64,000 bases of DNA, from the NCBI GenBank assembly GCA_947165285.1, contig CAMUZS010000002.1, forward strand, positions 152,302 through 216,301. Reading direction: 5' to 3'. A program made the translations under genes and the position numbers. The notes below the pieces were generated by a model. It was not told the DNA's origin and searched no databases. It worked only from the letters and a program-made list of their open reading frames with translations. The DNA is from an uncultured Mycoplasmatota bacterium. Lineage in GTDB: Bacteria > Bacillota_I > Bacilli_A > RF39 > UBA660. How positions within the stretch are numbered: the stretch's first letter is position 1; each line of letters starts with the position of its first letter. Shown here one piece after another: positions 23,791 through 33,238 of the stretch.

Positions 23791-26700
23791 CTACTTATTT
23801 ACTTCATCATTTATTAAATTAAGTAATGGAACTAAATAATATAAAAAATGTTTTTCTAAATTATTAATGTTTAAGTGAATAATTACATTGTTATTAACTG
23901 TTTTAAAAGAAAATTTAGAACATATATCATAAGCCTTAATAAATAATTTATCAAATTTAACCTTTTCAACAATTGATGAATTTAATAAAATTTCAACAAT
24001 AAGATTAGTTTGTTTAACAGATTTTATTCCTAAATTACTTGCAATTTTTTCAAACCATTCTTCATACATATATATTTCAATATCATTATTTATTTTTCCA
24101 AATCTATCTTCTATTTCAGCTTTTACTTTATTTAATTTATCATAACTATCAATCTCATTAATTTTTTGATGAATTTCAATCTTTATTTTTTCATCAGTTA
24201 CATAAGAATCGTCAATATGAGTATTAACATCGATCAACGAATTATCTGATTCATCTTCAATGTCTTCAACTTTTTCACCTTTTAATAATTTTATTTCTTC
24301 ATCAATCAACTTCATATATAAATCTAATCCAACATCTGAAACAAATCCAGACTGTTCGCCACCTAATATATCTCCAGCACCACGAAGTGCTAAATCTCTC
24401 ATAGCAATACGATATCCTGATCCTAGTTCAGTAAATTCTTTTATAGCATCTAGTCTTTTTACTGCTATATCATTTAAAACTTTATTTTTAGCATACATTA
24501 AATATGCATATGCAATTCTATTTGACCTACCAACTCTTCCTCTTAGCTGATACAACTGTGATAAACCATAATTATTTGCATCATAAATAATTAATGTATT
24601 AACATTAGGCATATCAATTCCAGTTTCAATGATAGTTGTACATACCAAAATATCATAATTGTAATCTAAGAAATCTTGAATTACATCTTCTAATTCATTT
24701 TTATTCATTTGTCCATGTGCAAAACAAATTCTTGCTTCAGGTATAAGTTTAGATAATTGTATTACTTTACTCTCTATTGATTCAACTCTATTATATAAAA
24801 TAAATATTTGACCATGTCTTGCCATTTCCTTATAAACAGCATCTTTTATAACAACATCTTGTTCTTCTAATACATACGTTTGAACAGGATATCTATTTAC
24901 AGGTGGAGTATCTATAATTGATAAATCTCTAAGTCCTGATAATGCCATTTTTAGTGTTCTAGGAATTGGAGTAGCAGATAATGTTAAAACGTTAACATCC
25001 TTTTTTAATTCTTTAATTTTTTCTTTATGACTAACACCAAATCTTTGCTCTTCATCAACAATTAATAATCCTAAATTCTTAATACTAATATCATTACTCA
25101 ATAATCTATGAGTACCAAATATTATATCTATTGCTCCATTTCGAAGTCCATCTAATATTTCTTTTACTTTTTTTGTTGAAGTAAATCTATTTAATAATTC
25201 AATATTTATTGGAAAACTTCTAAATCTTTGAATAGCTAATTTATATTGTTGGTTTGATAATATTGTAGTTGGACATAAATAAGCAACTTGTTTTTTATTA
25301 AGTATAGTTCTACATATTGCTCTAAAAGCTACTTCTGTTTTACCAAATCCAACATCTCCACATAATAACCTATCCATAGGAATATTACTTTGTAAATCAT
25401 TTAATATATCGTCAATAGACTTAACTTGATCATTAGTTAAATTATAATCAAAATCTTTAGCAAAAATATCTTCTAATTCATCTTTTACAAAACTTGGACC
25501 TTTAATATTAGCTCTTTGAGCATATAATTCAAGTAATTCTTTAGATATATCATGTACTTTCTTCTTTAAAGATAATTTTGTTTTTTCCCAACTAATTGAA
25601 TTAAGTTTATTAATATGTGGTGGATTACCATCTTTTGAAACATATTTAAATATAGTATCTATTTTTTCCACCGGAACATATACTTTATCATTTCCATAAT
25701 AATTAATTAATATATAATCCTTTGTAATATTATTTTTCTTTAAAGATGTAATTCCATTATATACACCTATACCATGTTTATAATGAACAACATAATCACC
25801 AATTTCTAAATCATTTGCATCTTTTAATTTTGTTCCAATTTTTAAATTAGTTTTATATTTTAACTTATGATATTCTTTCATCTCAATATCATATTCAGAT
25901 ATTACAACATAATTATCTATTTCAAAACCATTTAATAACTTCTTTCTAACAATATTTATTTTATCTTTTAATATTTTAGATTCATCATCAATTATATTAA
26001 TATTAGTAAATAACTTAGATATTTCATTTATTTCATTCGATTTTGATAAATAAAATATTATAGTTTTACCAATATTTTTATCTATAAATTGTTTTAATAA
26101 TTCAAAATTAGAATTAAAATTAGTTATACTCTTTGAATTATATCTAATAATATTGTGTTTTTTATTTTCAAAATGATTCAAATAAATTTTATATTTAGGT
26201 TTAATATCACTAATTTTAAACATATAATTACATAATTTATTATTTTCAATATTATAGTTATTAATATCATTTAAAATCTTATCATATTCATCAGATATTA
26301 TTTTTTCATCTAAATAAAAAACTATTGGATCATTTAAATAATCATAAATTGAACTACTTTCACTAGATAATATTTCTTTATTAGTTAGTATGGTAATTTC
26401 TCTAATGCTTTTTATGGATAGCTGAGATGATTCATCAAAGTATCTTATTGAGTCGATCATATCACCAAAAAACTCAATTCTAATTGGATGTTCTTCTTCA
26501 ACAATAAAAATATCAATAATAAATCCTCTTACAGCATAAGTACCAGTTGTTGTTACTAAATATTCTCTACTATAACCAAATTCATCTAAAATCTTTAATA
26601 AATTATCTCTATTTATATTTTCATTACATTTTAAATTAACTTTTAATTTATCTATATCATTAACATTTGTTAAATACTTTAAATATCCCATAAGATTAGT

Positions 26701-27006
26701 AACGATAATATTTTTTTCTTTTTTTACAGCATTTAATACTTCAAGTCTTTTTAATTTTAATTCAGGAGATTGAGCTACAGCAACTGATGTAATAAAATCA
26801 TCCATAGGAAACAACAACACTTTATCACAGTAATTAACCATCTTTTCATAAAATTGATTTGCTTGGTATAAAGATCCCGCAACTACTAAAATATTATTAT
26901 TACTACTATTAAACTTATTAATAACGTAAAAAACGCTTAACTCATCAGTTAAACCTATTACTTCACTATTATTTTCATATTTAAAAATATTATCTAAATA
27001 TTTCAT
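23791..27006 (-). CDS. mfd: Transcription-repair coupling factor
   Basis: Removes stalled RNA polymerase and recruits UvrA to damaged template. 1071 residues, slightly short for the family. Order of parts: UvrB-like N-terminal modules, the CarD-like polymerase-binding domain near residue 410 (EIGDYVVHYKHGIGVY), Walker A GDVGFGKTEVA near 555, DEEQ box, RG-type motif VI near RGRVGRS, and a C-terminal TRCF domain. Directly follows pth. Confidence 0.97.
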   Translation of the reverse strand: MKYLDNIFKYENNSEVIGLTDELSVFYVINKFNSSNNNILVVAGSLYQANQFYEKMVNYCDKVLLFPMDDFITSVAVAQSPELKLKRLEVLNAVKKEKNIIVTNLMGYLKYLTNVNDIDKLKVNLKCNENINRDNLLKILDEFGYSREYLVTTTGTYAVRGFIIDIFIVEEEHPIRIEFFGDMIDSIRYFDESSQLSIKSIREITILTNKEILSSESSSIYDYLNDPIVFYLDEKIISDEYDKILNDINNYNIENNKLCNYMFKISDIKPKYKIYLNHFENKKHNIIRYNSKSITNFNSNFELLKQFIDKNIGKTIIFYLSKSNEINEISKLFTNINIIDDESKILKDKINIVRKKLLNGFEIDNYVVISEYDIEMKEYHKLKYKTNLKIGTKLKDANDLEIGDYVVHYKHGIGVYNGITSLKKNNITKDYILINYYGNDKVYVPVEKIDTIFKYVSKDGNPPHINKLNSISWEKTKLSLKKKVHDISKELLELYAQRANIKGPSFVKDELEDIFAKDFDYNLTNDQVKSIDDILNDLQSNIPMDRLLCGDVGFGKTEVAFRAICRTILNKKQVAYLCPTTILSNQQYKLAIQRFRSFPINIELLNRFTSTKKVKEILDGLRNGAIDIIFGTHRLLSNDISIKNLGLLIVDEEQRFGVSHKEKIKELKKDVNVLTLSATPIPRTLKMALSGLRDLSIIDTPPVNRYPVQTYVLEEQDVVIKDAVYKEMARHGQIFILYNRVESIESKVIQLSKLIPEARICFAHGQMNKNELEDVIQDFLDYNYDILVCTTIIETGIDMPNVNTLIIYDANNYGLSQLYQLRGRVGRSNRIAYAYLMYAKNKVLNDIAVKRLDAIKEFTELGSGYRIAMRDLALRGAGDILGGEQSGFVSDVGLDLYMKLIDEEIKLLKGEKVEDIEDESDNSLIDVNTHIDDSYVTDEKIKIEIHQKINEIDSYDKLNKVKAEIEDRFGKINNDIEIYMYEEWFEKIASNLGIKSVKQTNLIVEILLNSSIVEKVKFDKLFIKAYDICSKFSFKTVNNNVIIHLNINNLEKHFLYYLVPLLNLINDEVNK

Positions 27007-27009
27007 ATC

Positions 27010-27561
27010 TTACCTACTATTATAATCAGACATACATTTATCAATACCATTTTCAATAAAACAATTTATTATTTCCTTAATCAATGGTAATTTTGAGTTT
27101 ATAATTTCTAACTCTTCTTTGCTAAATCTATTTAAAACATATTCTTTGGCTCCAATTTCTTTATTATTAGAAATACCAAATTTTAAACGAGGAATCTCAT
27201 CAGTTCCAAGTTCTTTTATAATAGATTTGATTCCATTATGTCCCCCTGAACTACTCTTATACTTTAATTTAATATCACCAAATTTTAAATCTAGATCATC
27301 TTGAATAATTAAAATATCTTTTACGTCAATCTTAAAGTAGTTTACAAATTTACTAATAGAAAGACCAGATAAATTCATATATGTTAGGGGTTTTACAAAC
27401 AACACGTCATGTCCATTTACTATTTGTTTACAATAATAAGAATTAAACTTTTCCGTACTAAAATTATTTCCTGGGAAATAATCTAAGCACATAAAACCAA
27501 CATTATGTCTTGTGTTCTCATATTCTTTTCCAGGATTTCCTAAACCTACTATTAATTTCAT
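27010..27561 (-). CDS. pth: Peptidyl-tRNA hydrolase
   Basis: Frees tRNA from prematurely released peptidyl-tRNA. The motifs VGLGNPGKEYENTRHNVGF (catalytic His and Asn), KPLTYMNLSG and GGHNGIKSI are intact. The start at 27561 is an ATG at the standard distance from TAGGTGAT, removing three residues from the longest frame. mfd follows after three bases. Confidence 0.97.
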   Translation of the reverse strand: MKLIVGLGNPGKEYENTRHNVGFMCLDYFPGNNFSTEKFNSYYCKQIVNGHDVLFVKPLTYMNLSGLSISKFVNYFKIDVKDILIIQDDLDLKFGDIKLKYKSSSGGHNGIKSIIKELGTDEIPRLKFGISNNKEIGAKEYVLNRFSKEELEIINSKLPLIKEIINCFIENGIDKCMSDYNSR

Positions 27562-27566
27562 TATTA

Positions 27567-28280
27567 TCACCTACGATCAAATATATTTTTATATGAATTA
27601 TATTCACTTATATTAATTGGAGGATTAATTATTAATCCATCCAATCCATTTTTAGTTGCTTTAATAAGTACCATTAGTGCACTCTTTTTAAAACTAGAAT
27701 AAACAAATTGCAATTTTTTTATTGAAAATTTATATTTTTTACATAATTCAAAGATCTCTGCCAATCGTTCTGGTCTATGTACCAAATATAAAACTCCTTT
27801 ATTTTTCAAAATATATCTAGCTGAAATCAATATATTTTCTAAATTTGTTTCTATTTCATGTCTTGCAATAGCCTTTTCTTTTGCTAAATTAATATTAGAA
27901 TCTACATCATATTTAAAATATGGTGGATTACACGTAACAATATCAACTGATTCAGGCAATATATATTCCAAAACATTACTTAAATTATCGTTAATTATCT
28001 TTATTTGTCTACTTAATTTATTTAATTTAATAGAATTATAGGCTAGTTCAAACGGATATTTTTGTATTTCAAAACCTACAATTTTTGTATTTGTTTTTGT
28101 TGATAGTATTAAAGGTACTGCAGCATTTCCAGAACAAAAATCTACTATACCAATTATATCTTTTTTTAATTCAACAAATTCTGCCAATAAAATTGAATCT
28201 AAAGAAAATTTAAATCCTGATTCACTTTGATATATTCTTAAACCATAATCAAATAAATCATTCTCCACAATTTTTATCAT
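27567..28280 (-). CDS. TrmN6/YabB-like adenine-N6 methyltransferase
   Basis: SAM-dependent methyltransferase similar to tRNA1(Val) A37 N6-methyltransferase. The SAM-binding loop is in VDFCSGNAAVPL and the catalytic motif is TCNPPYFK. It sits between ricT and pth, like yabB in Bacillus. It overlaps the end of ricT by 23 bases. A GTG at codon 5 is an alternative start. The substrate is inferred from family and position. Confidence 0.87.
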   Translation of the reverse strand: MIKIVENDLFDYGLRIYQSESGFKFSLDSILLAEFVELKKDIIGIVDFCSGNAAVPLILSTKTNTKIVGFEIQKYPFELAYNSIKLNKLSRQIKIINDNLSNVLEYILPESVDIVTCNPPYFKYDVDSNINLAKEKAIARHEIETNLENILISARYILKNKGVLYLVHRPERLAEIFELCKKYKFSIKKLQFVYSSFKKSALMVLIKATKNGLDGLIINPPINISEYNSYKNIFDRR

Positions 28281-29052
28281 TTAAAATAATTTCCTTTATA
28301 TCATTATTAATATTAACTTTATATTTACGATTTAATATATCTATTGAAACAACATTTCCCTTACCAAATTCTGTATCAACTTCTTGACCAACACTTGGCA
28401 TACCTTTTAAACATTTCATATATAATTCATCCTCAAAATTTAAACAACAAAGTAATCTTCCACATGAGCCATTAATCTTAGATGGATTTAATGCAATATT
28501 TTGATTTTTAGCCATATTTATTGTAATAGGATCTATAGAATTTAAAAATTTATTACAACAAAGTTCTCTACCACAAACACCAAGTCCACCTACATTTTTT
28601 GCTTTATCTCTTGCACCAACCTGTCTTAATTCGATTCTAGTATGAAATTTTGATGCAATTAGTTTTGCTAATTCTCTAAAATCTACCCTTTCATCAGAAA
28701 TAAAGTTAAATAACAATTGTTTTTTATCAAAAGTAAATGAGGCATCTATTATATTCATATTTAACTGCAAATCTTTAGCACATTTTTTTGCAAATTCTAA
28801 AGCAATTTTTGCTTCTTTTAAATTATTTAAATATTGATTATAATCATTTTTTGTAGAAATTCTTACAATATTTTTTAATTTTTCTTTATCAAATTTAGTA
28901 AATTCCTTTATTTCACTTACAACTTTTCCAAATTGTAATCCTTTTTCTGTTTCTACTATTACCGTAACATCAACAGGACAAACAACATCTTCAGATTTAA
29001 AATAATATATTTTTCCATCATTTTTAAAGTTTACACCATAAAATTTAGTCAT
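28258..29052 (-). CDS. ricT: RicT/YaaT (PSP1-domain) protein
   Basis: Part of the RicA-RicF-RicT (Y) complex that carries iron-sulfur clusters and affects RNase Y, sporulation and competence in Bacillus. The conserved Cys-rich region is present (GLGVCGRELCCNKFL and GRLLCCLNFEDE), as is the PSP1 start FYGVNFKNDGKIYYF. 264 residues. The start overlaps the end of holB, and it is followed by the methyltransferase gene, as in Bacillus. Confidence 0.94.
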   Translation of the reverse strand: MTKFYGVNFKNDGKIYYFKSEDVVCPVDVTVIVETEKGLQFGKVVSEIKEFTKFDKEKLKNIVRISTKNDYNQYLNNLKEAKIALEFAKKCAKDLQLNMNIIDASFTFDKKQLLFNFISDERVDFRELAKLIASKFHTRIELRQVGARDKAKNVGGLGVCGRELCCNKFLNSIDPITINMAKNQNIALNPSKINGSCGRLLCCLNFEDELYMKCLKGMPSVGQEVDTEFGKGNVVSIDILNRKYKVNINNDIKEIILNDKNCGE

Positions 29053-29830
29053 TACTTCGCCTCATTTCTATCAAAAGATAATCCAATAATAAATCTATAT
29101 TAACATTATTTCTATTAAAGTCAATTACATTCCTAATAATATCCAATTTCTTTAAAATATTATTATTCATATAATTATTAATAAAATCATTATGATAATT
29201 ATTATATATTTTTAAAAGAAATGTTTCTAATTGGCTTCTATCAACATAATTATCTATTATTAATTGCTTAATATAATTATAATCTTTAATAAATAAATTA
29301 TCTATAATTTCTCTATCTATATTTGTTAATTCATTAATTTTGTCATTATCTAAATAATCTATATGTATTTTTTCACACCTACTAGTTATTGTTTGAAGCA
29401 TATTATCAATACTATTTGTAATAAAAAATCCAATAATTCCATCTTCAGGTTCTTCCAAAAACTTTAAAATTGAATTTGAAGCACTACTATTCATTTTTTC
29501 AGCATGTTTTACAATGTAAATATTGTATTTTGAATAAACTGGTTTTACACTAAACTTTGTCTCAAGAGTAAGAAGCTGACTTTTTTTTATATTTACACCA
29601 TCTGGTTCAATAACAACTAAAGAAGGTAAATTTCCCATGTCAATCAATTTACAAATACTACACATATTACAGTTTTCATTATATTTACTATTACAATTAA
29701 TTATTTTACAAAGTTTCTTTACATCGTTAAAACACTTATCTATATCATTTGTTTCAATCAAAAAAGCATGAGAAAGTTTATTATTCTCATTTTGTTTAAT
29801 TATAAAATCTAATTTATCTGCTACAACCAT
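29045..29830 (-). CDS. holB: DNA polymerase III delta-prime subunit
   Basis: Clamp-loader subunit. The AAA+ features are reduced: no intact Walker A (normal for delta-prime), a Cys pattern that resembles the zinc module (CNSKYNENCNMCSIC), HAFLIE at the start, NSILKFLEEPEDG, and the SRC sensor motif TSRCEKI. 261 residues, short in the C-terminal collar. ricT overlaps its stop. tmk, usually upstream, is absent; bofA and recR are upstream. Confidence 0.88.
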   Translation of the reverse strand: MVVADKLDFIIKQNENNKLSHAFLIETNDIDKCFNDVKKLCKIINCNSKYNENCNMCSICKLIDMGNLPSLVVIEPDGVNIKKSQLLTLETKFSVKPVYSKYNIYIVKHAEKMNSSASNSILKFLEEPEDGIIGFFITNSIDNMLQTITSRCEKIHIDYLDNDKINELTNIDREIIDNLFIKDYNYIKQLIIDNYVDRSQLETFLLKIYNNYHNDFINNYMNNNILKKLDIIRNVIDFNRNNVNIDLLLDYLLIEMRRSND

Positions 29831-29839
29831 ACATAACTC

Positions 29840-30034
29840 CTAAAAAAACAATACTTTAATCAAAACTAAACTAACTAATCCTGGTATTCCTAAAATAGCA
29901 GTAACCACTAAATTAAATATATTTATAGGTATTATAATATTAAATGTTTTAATACTTATATTAATACTAAATAATATAATAAACGCAAATAAAATACGCT
30001 TAAATGCATATATAATATATTTGATAATAATCAC
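29840..30034 (-). CDS. bofA: BofA-like regulator of pro-sigma-K processing; start codon unusual
   Basis: Small hydrophobic protein; in Bacillus BofA inhibits the SpoIVFB protease until the forespore signals. The C-terminal pattern PINIFNLVVTAILGIPGLVSLVLI is the family hallmark (read as pattern, two membrane segments in all). It sits next to recR as in Bacillus. No ATG exists: the GTG at 30034 lies inside the AGGTGATT ribosome binding site, and at the usual start distance there is ATC (30025-30023). Confidence 0.8.
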   Translation of the reverse strand: MIIIKYIIYAFKRILFAFIILFSINISIKTFNIIIPINIFNLVVTAILGIPGLVSLVLIKVLFF

Positions 30035-30064
30035 CTATAATAATATTATGTAAAAGCAACAATA

Positions 30065-30673
30065 TTATGATATTTTTTTTCTATCATTAAGTGCATTAAT
30101 TAATGTTAATTCATCTAAATAATCAAGTTCAACACCCATAGGAATGCCATAAGATAATCTTGATATACTTACATTTTTATTTTCAAATATCTTCTTAATA
30201 TAAAGAGTTGTAGTTTCCCCTTCTAGAGATGGACGCAAAGCAATGATAATTTCAGGATTAGAAAGAGAATCAACTCTTTTTATTAAACTTGATATATTAA
30301 TATCATCAGGACCTACACCATCTACAGGTGATATTAAACCACCTAATACATGATAAGTACCATTATATTTCCCAGATTTTTCAAAAGCAAATACACTTTT
30401 GTAATCTTCAAGAACACATATAGTATTAACATCTCTTAATCCATCATCAGATAACTTACAAATATTACATATTTCATTATCAGTAAGAGAATTACATCTA
30501 TTACACTTTCCTAAACTTTTTCTAGCATCTAATAAATACTTTGACAAGTTTTCAACATCTTCTATTGGCATATCTAACATAGACAAGGCCATTCTTTCTG
30601 CACTTTTATCGCCAATTCCCTGAAATTTTTTTAAATATTCAATTGATTTATTTAATGAATCAGGATATATCAT
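30065..30673 (-). CDS. recR: Recombination protein RecR
   Basis: Works with RecF and RecO in loading RecA at gaps. It shows the helix-hairpin-helix KFQGIGDKSAERM, the four-Cys zinc finger CNRCNSLTDNEICNIC, and a Toprim domain (VLEDYKSVFAFE). 202 residues. Its ATG overlaps the stop of ebfC (ATGA), and dnaX lies before that, the common dnaX-ebfC-recR order. Confidence 0.97.
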   Translation of the reverse strand: MIYPDSLNKSIEYLKKFQGIGDKSAERMALSMLDMPIEDVENLSKYLLDARKSLGKCNRCNSLTDNEICNICKLSDDGLRDVNTICVLEDYKSVFAFEKSGKYNGTYHVLGGLISPVDGVGPDDINISSLIKRVDSLSNPEIIIALRPSLEGETTTLYIKKIFENKNVSISRLSYGIPMGVELDYLDELTLINALNDRKKIS

Positions 30674-30969
30674 AATAATCCATTTAATGAGTTTCCATAT
30701 GGACCCATTACTCTATCTAATTCAGCATCTACTTTATCAATTGCATTATTCATTGCAATAACAATCATATCTTCTAATATTTCTAAATCATCAATATTTA
30801 ATTCTTCTTTATTTTTAAATTTAACAGAAACTACCTTCTTACCACCAGACATCTCAACATCAACTAGTTCAGATGTACCAGTAAAAACTTTTGCTTCTAC
30901 TTCAGCTTTTTTATTTAAAATATCCTTTTGCATTTTTTGGGCTTGAGCCATTAAGTTTTGCATATTCAT
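30670..30969 (-). CDS. ebfC: YbaB/EbfC nucleoid-associated protein
   Basis: Small DNA-binding dimer. It begins MNMQNLMAQAQKMQKDI and contains GGKKVVSVKFKN and the MGPYGNSLNGLL end, all typical. 99 residues. Located between dnaX and recR with short or overlapping junctions. AAGGAGAGA precedes the ATG. Confidence 0.95.
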   Translation of the reverse strand: MNMQNLMAQAQKMQKDILNKKAEVEAKVFTGTSELVDVEMSGGKKVVSVKFKNKEELNIDDLEILEDMIVIAMNNAIDKVDAELDRVMGPYGNSLNGLL

Positions 30970-30981
30970 AATAATCTCTCC

Positions 30982-32598
30982 TTATCTTATATCTACATTA
31001 TCCTCAAATATTTCTGCAGCTAATTTTTCTAATTCATCATTTGATTCATCATCATCAATAATATTATTAGATTCTTCTTCTGCTTCATTTATTATACTAT
31101 ATTTTATGTTATTTTTAGTATTAAATATATATTTTTCTTTACATTCATTCCAATCATCTAATGATAAACATACTAATTTATATACATTTCCATAAAAGTT
31201 TTTTAAATCTTGTTCTAATAATTTAATATTTTCATTTATTAAATCTACTGTTGATTCCAACTTATTTGTTAATATTGCATAACAATCAGATGCTACAACT
31301 ATTTCTGTATCTAAAATATATGACATTAGTTTCTTATTGGCATTAGATTCATATATAATAAAATCATTCCATTTTTCTTTTAAATTAACTAAATAATTTT
31401 TTTTAGCATTTGCAAATGTATTATTAATTCTAATATCAATATTAAATTTAATATTATTTTTAATATCATTATTAGTATTATCATTTTCAACTAAACTATC
31501 AGATTCATTCTTTTCAATACTAATATCATCTTTAATATCATTACTATTATTAATTATTACTTTATTATTATCAGATATATCAATATATTTTATAATTACA
31601 ACTTCTAGAATAGAAAATGAATCTATTACATTATTTGAAGTAGATAAACTAGAATTTAATTCAAATATCATATTGTATATATTTTCAAATTTAAAATTAT
31701 ATTTACATTTATCAAGTCTTAAATCAATTAAAACCTGTTTAAATCCATCTATTAATTTACTAATTAATAACTTATAATTTACTCCATCATTTTTAAATTT
31801 ACGAATAGTATTTAAAATATCATTAATATTTTTTTTATCCATTAAATCTATAAATTCTTTTATTTTTTTATCAGAAATAGTTCCAAAATTTGATATAACT
31901 TTTTTTTCATCTATTTTTTCTTCAGTTGATGAAATTTGATCTAGAATACTCAAGGCATCTCTAAGACCACCATTTGATAATATAGCTATTTCTTTTAATG
32001 CTTCATCAGTAATATTAATTTTTTCTTTCTTACATACATATTTTAGTCTATCAACAATATCATCATTAGATATCAATTTGAAATCAAATCTTTGGCATCT
32101 AGAAAGTATAGTTATGGGAACACTTTGAATATCAGTTGTTGCTAGTATAAATACTACATTTTTTGGTGGTTCTTCAAGAGTTAATAATAAAGCATTAAAA
32201 GCACTTGTTGATAACATATGAAATTCATCGATAATATATACTTTATACTTAGAAATTGATGATGATAGTCTTACATTATCAATTAATTCTCTTATATCAT
32301 CTACACCATTATTTGATGCAGCATCAATTTCAATTATATCGGGATTTTCATTTATATTAATACACATATCACATTTATTACATGGATTTCCATCCTTATT
32401 ATTTGTACAATTTATAGCCTTTGCAAATATTTTAGCTGTACTTGTTTTCCCTGTTCCTCGTGGTCCTGTAAAAATATATGCATGTGATATTTTATCTTCA
32501 GATATACTATTTTTTAATAATTTTACTATATGGTTTTGTCCTACAATTGAATCAAAATCATTTGGTCTATATTTTCTATATAATACTTTATAATCCAT
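30982..32598 (-). CDS. dnaX: DNA polymerase III subunits gamma/tau
   Basis: Clamp-loader ATPase and organiser of the replisome. Walker A GPRGTGKTSTAK, a four-Cys zinc module (CTNNKDGNPCNKCDMC), DEFHML, and SRC are intact; the C-terminal tau region (about 360-540) is Asn/Asp-rich and diverged. The start at 32598 follows AAGGGTGG; an upstream in-frame codon would begin within that site. No frameshift signal for a separate gamma product was found by eye. Confidence 0.97.
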   Translation of the reverse strand: MDYKVLYRKYRPNDFDSIVGQNHIVKLLKNSISEDKISHAYIFTGPRGTGKTSTAKIFAKAINCTNNKDGNPCNKCDMCININENPDIIEIDAASNNGVDDIRELIDNVRLSSSISKYKVYIIDEFHMLSTSAFNALLLTLEEPPKNVVFILATTDIQSVPITILSRCQRFDFKLISNDDIVDRLKYVCKKEKINITDEALKEIAILSNGGLRDALSILDQISSTEEKIDEKKVISNFGTISDKKIKEFIDLMDKKNINDILNTIRKFKNDGVNYKLLISKLIDGFKQVLIDLRLDKCKYNFKFENIYNMIFELNSSLSTSNNVIDSFSILEVVIIKYIDISDNNKVIINNSNDIKDDISIEKNESDSLVENDNTNNDIKNNIKFNIDIRINNTFANAKKNYLVNLKEKWNDFIIYESNANKKLMSYILDTEIVVASDCYAILTNKLESTVDLINENIKLLEQDLKNFYGNVYKLVCLSLDDWNECKEKYIFNTKNNIKYSIINEAEEESNNIIDDDESNDELEKLAAEIFEDNVDIR

Positions 32599-32646
32599 AA
32601 TACCACCCTTCAATTAAATTATATCATAATTTTGCTTATAAAAACA

Positions 32647-32662
32647 TGTTTCATGTGAAACA
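32647..32662. promoter_or_regulatory. parS-like centromere site (one mismatch)
   Basis: TGTTTCATGTGAAACA differs by one base from the Bacillus parS consensus TGTTTCACGTGAAACA. It lies directly after the tadA stop codon. Confidence 0.75.
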
Positions 32663-32663
32663 T

Positions 32664-33089
32664 TTATCTTAATTTTGAAAAAAAATTATTAAATATTTCT
32701 TTATATTTTTCAATATAAAAACTACTATTATCAATTAATTTATACTTTTTATTAGAATAATTAGTATTTGGCTGATTTAATATATAATAAACTTCTTTTA
32801 TTCTAGAAGCTTTAATAACTTCATTACATAAATCACATGGTTTTAATGTACTTATTAAAATACATTCATTTAATCTCCAATCTTTAATTTTTTTAGATGC
32901 ATTTAGTATTGCTTTAATTTCTGCATGGCCTAGAATATTATGCTTATTTTGCCTATCATTATAACCTTTACCAATAATTTTATCCTTATAAATTATAATA
33001 GCACTAACAGGTATTTCATTATTTTTATAAGATTTTAAAGCTAATTTATATAAAATTTTAAAATATTCATCTTGTTTCACGTGAAACAT
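32664..33089 (-). CDS. tadA: tRNA(Arg) adenosine-34 deaminase
   Basis: Converts A34 of tRNA-Arg(ACG) to inosine. The zinc site is visible: HAE with the catalytic Glu, and PCDLC. About 141 residues from the ATG at 33089, which is preceded by TAGGATGTGAT. The first codons (MFHVKQ) are spelled by a perfect parS site, and a second parS-like site follows the stop. Neighbours are the SRP RNA upstream and dnaX downstream, as in Bacillus. Confidence 0.93.
   Translation of the reverse strand: MFHVKQDEYFKILYKLALKSYKNNEIPVSAIIIYKDKIIGKGYNDRQNKHNILGHAEIKAILNASKKIKDWRLNECILISTLKPCDLCNEVIKASRIKEVYYILNQPNTNYSNKKYKLIDNSSFYIEKYKEIFNNFFSKLR
33073..33088. promoter_or_regulatory. parS centromere site (perfect match)
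   Basis: TGTTTCACGTGAAACA matches the Bacillus Spo0J/ParB site in all 16 bases. It overlaps codons 1-6 of tadA. About 9 kb from oriC. Confidence 0.92.
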
Positions 33090-33117
33090 AATATCACATC
33101 CTAAATAATCACAATAA

Positions 33118-33195
33118 AAAAAGTGCACACAAGTAGTGATTGATGTGGCTGCTGTATTCCTACTCTGACCAGGTTACAATATGCTTGTTGCACTT
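33118..33195 (-). ncRNA. ffs: Signal recognition particle RNA (short bacterial type)
   Basis: On the minus strand the ends pair (GTGCAACAAG with CTTGTGTGCAC), and the middle shows the universal SRP domain: CCTGGTCAG, a GGAA tetraloop, then CAGCAGCC. A T-run follows as terminator. It has a clear promoter and sits between tadA and gyrA; in Bacillus the SRP RNA gene is also next to tadA and dnaX. About 75 bases, the 4.5S-like form without the Alu domain of Bacillus. Confidence 0.93.
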
Positions 33196-33199
33196 ATAA

Positions 33200-33228
33200 A
33201 TAATAACATTTTTATAAACAATAATCAA
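33200..33228 (-). promoter_or_regulatory. Promoter of the SRP RNA
   Basis: On the minus strand TTGATT (33228-33223), 17 bases, TATTAT (33205-33200). The RNA begins about six bases later. Confidence 0.7.
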
Positions 33229-33238
33229 TCTTTAAATA

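Noticed and set aside
24260-24550. Open frame of 96 codons opposite mfd
   Set aside because: Shadow of the mfd coding sequence; no start signal and composition follows the antisense of Mfd.
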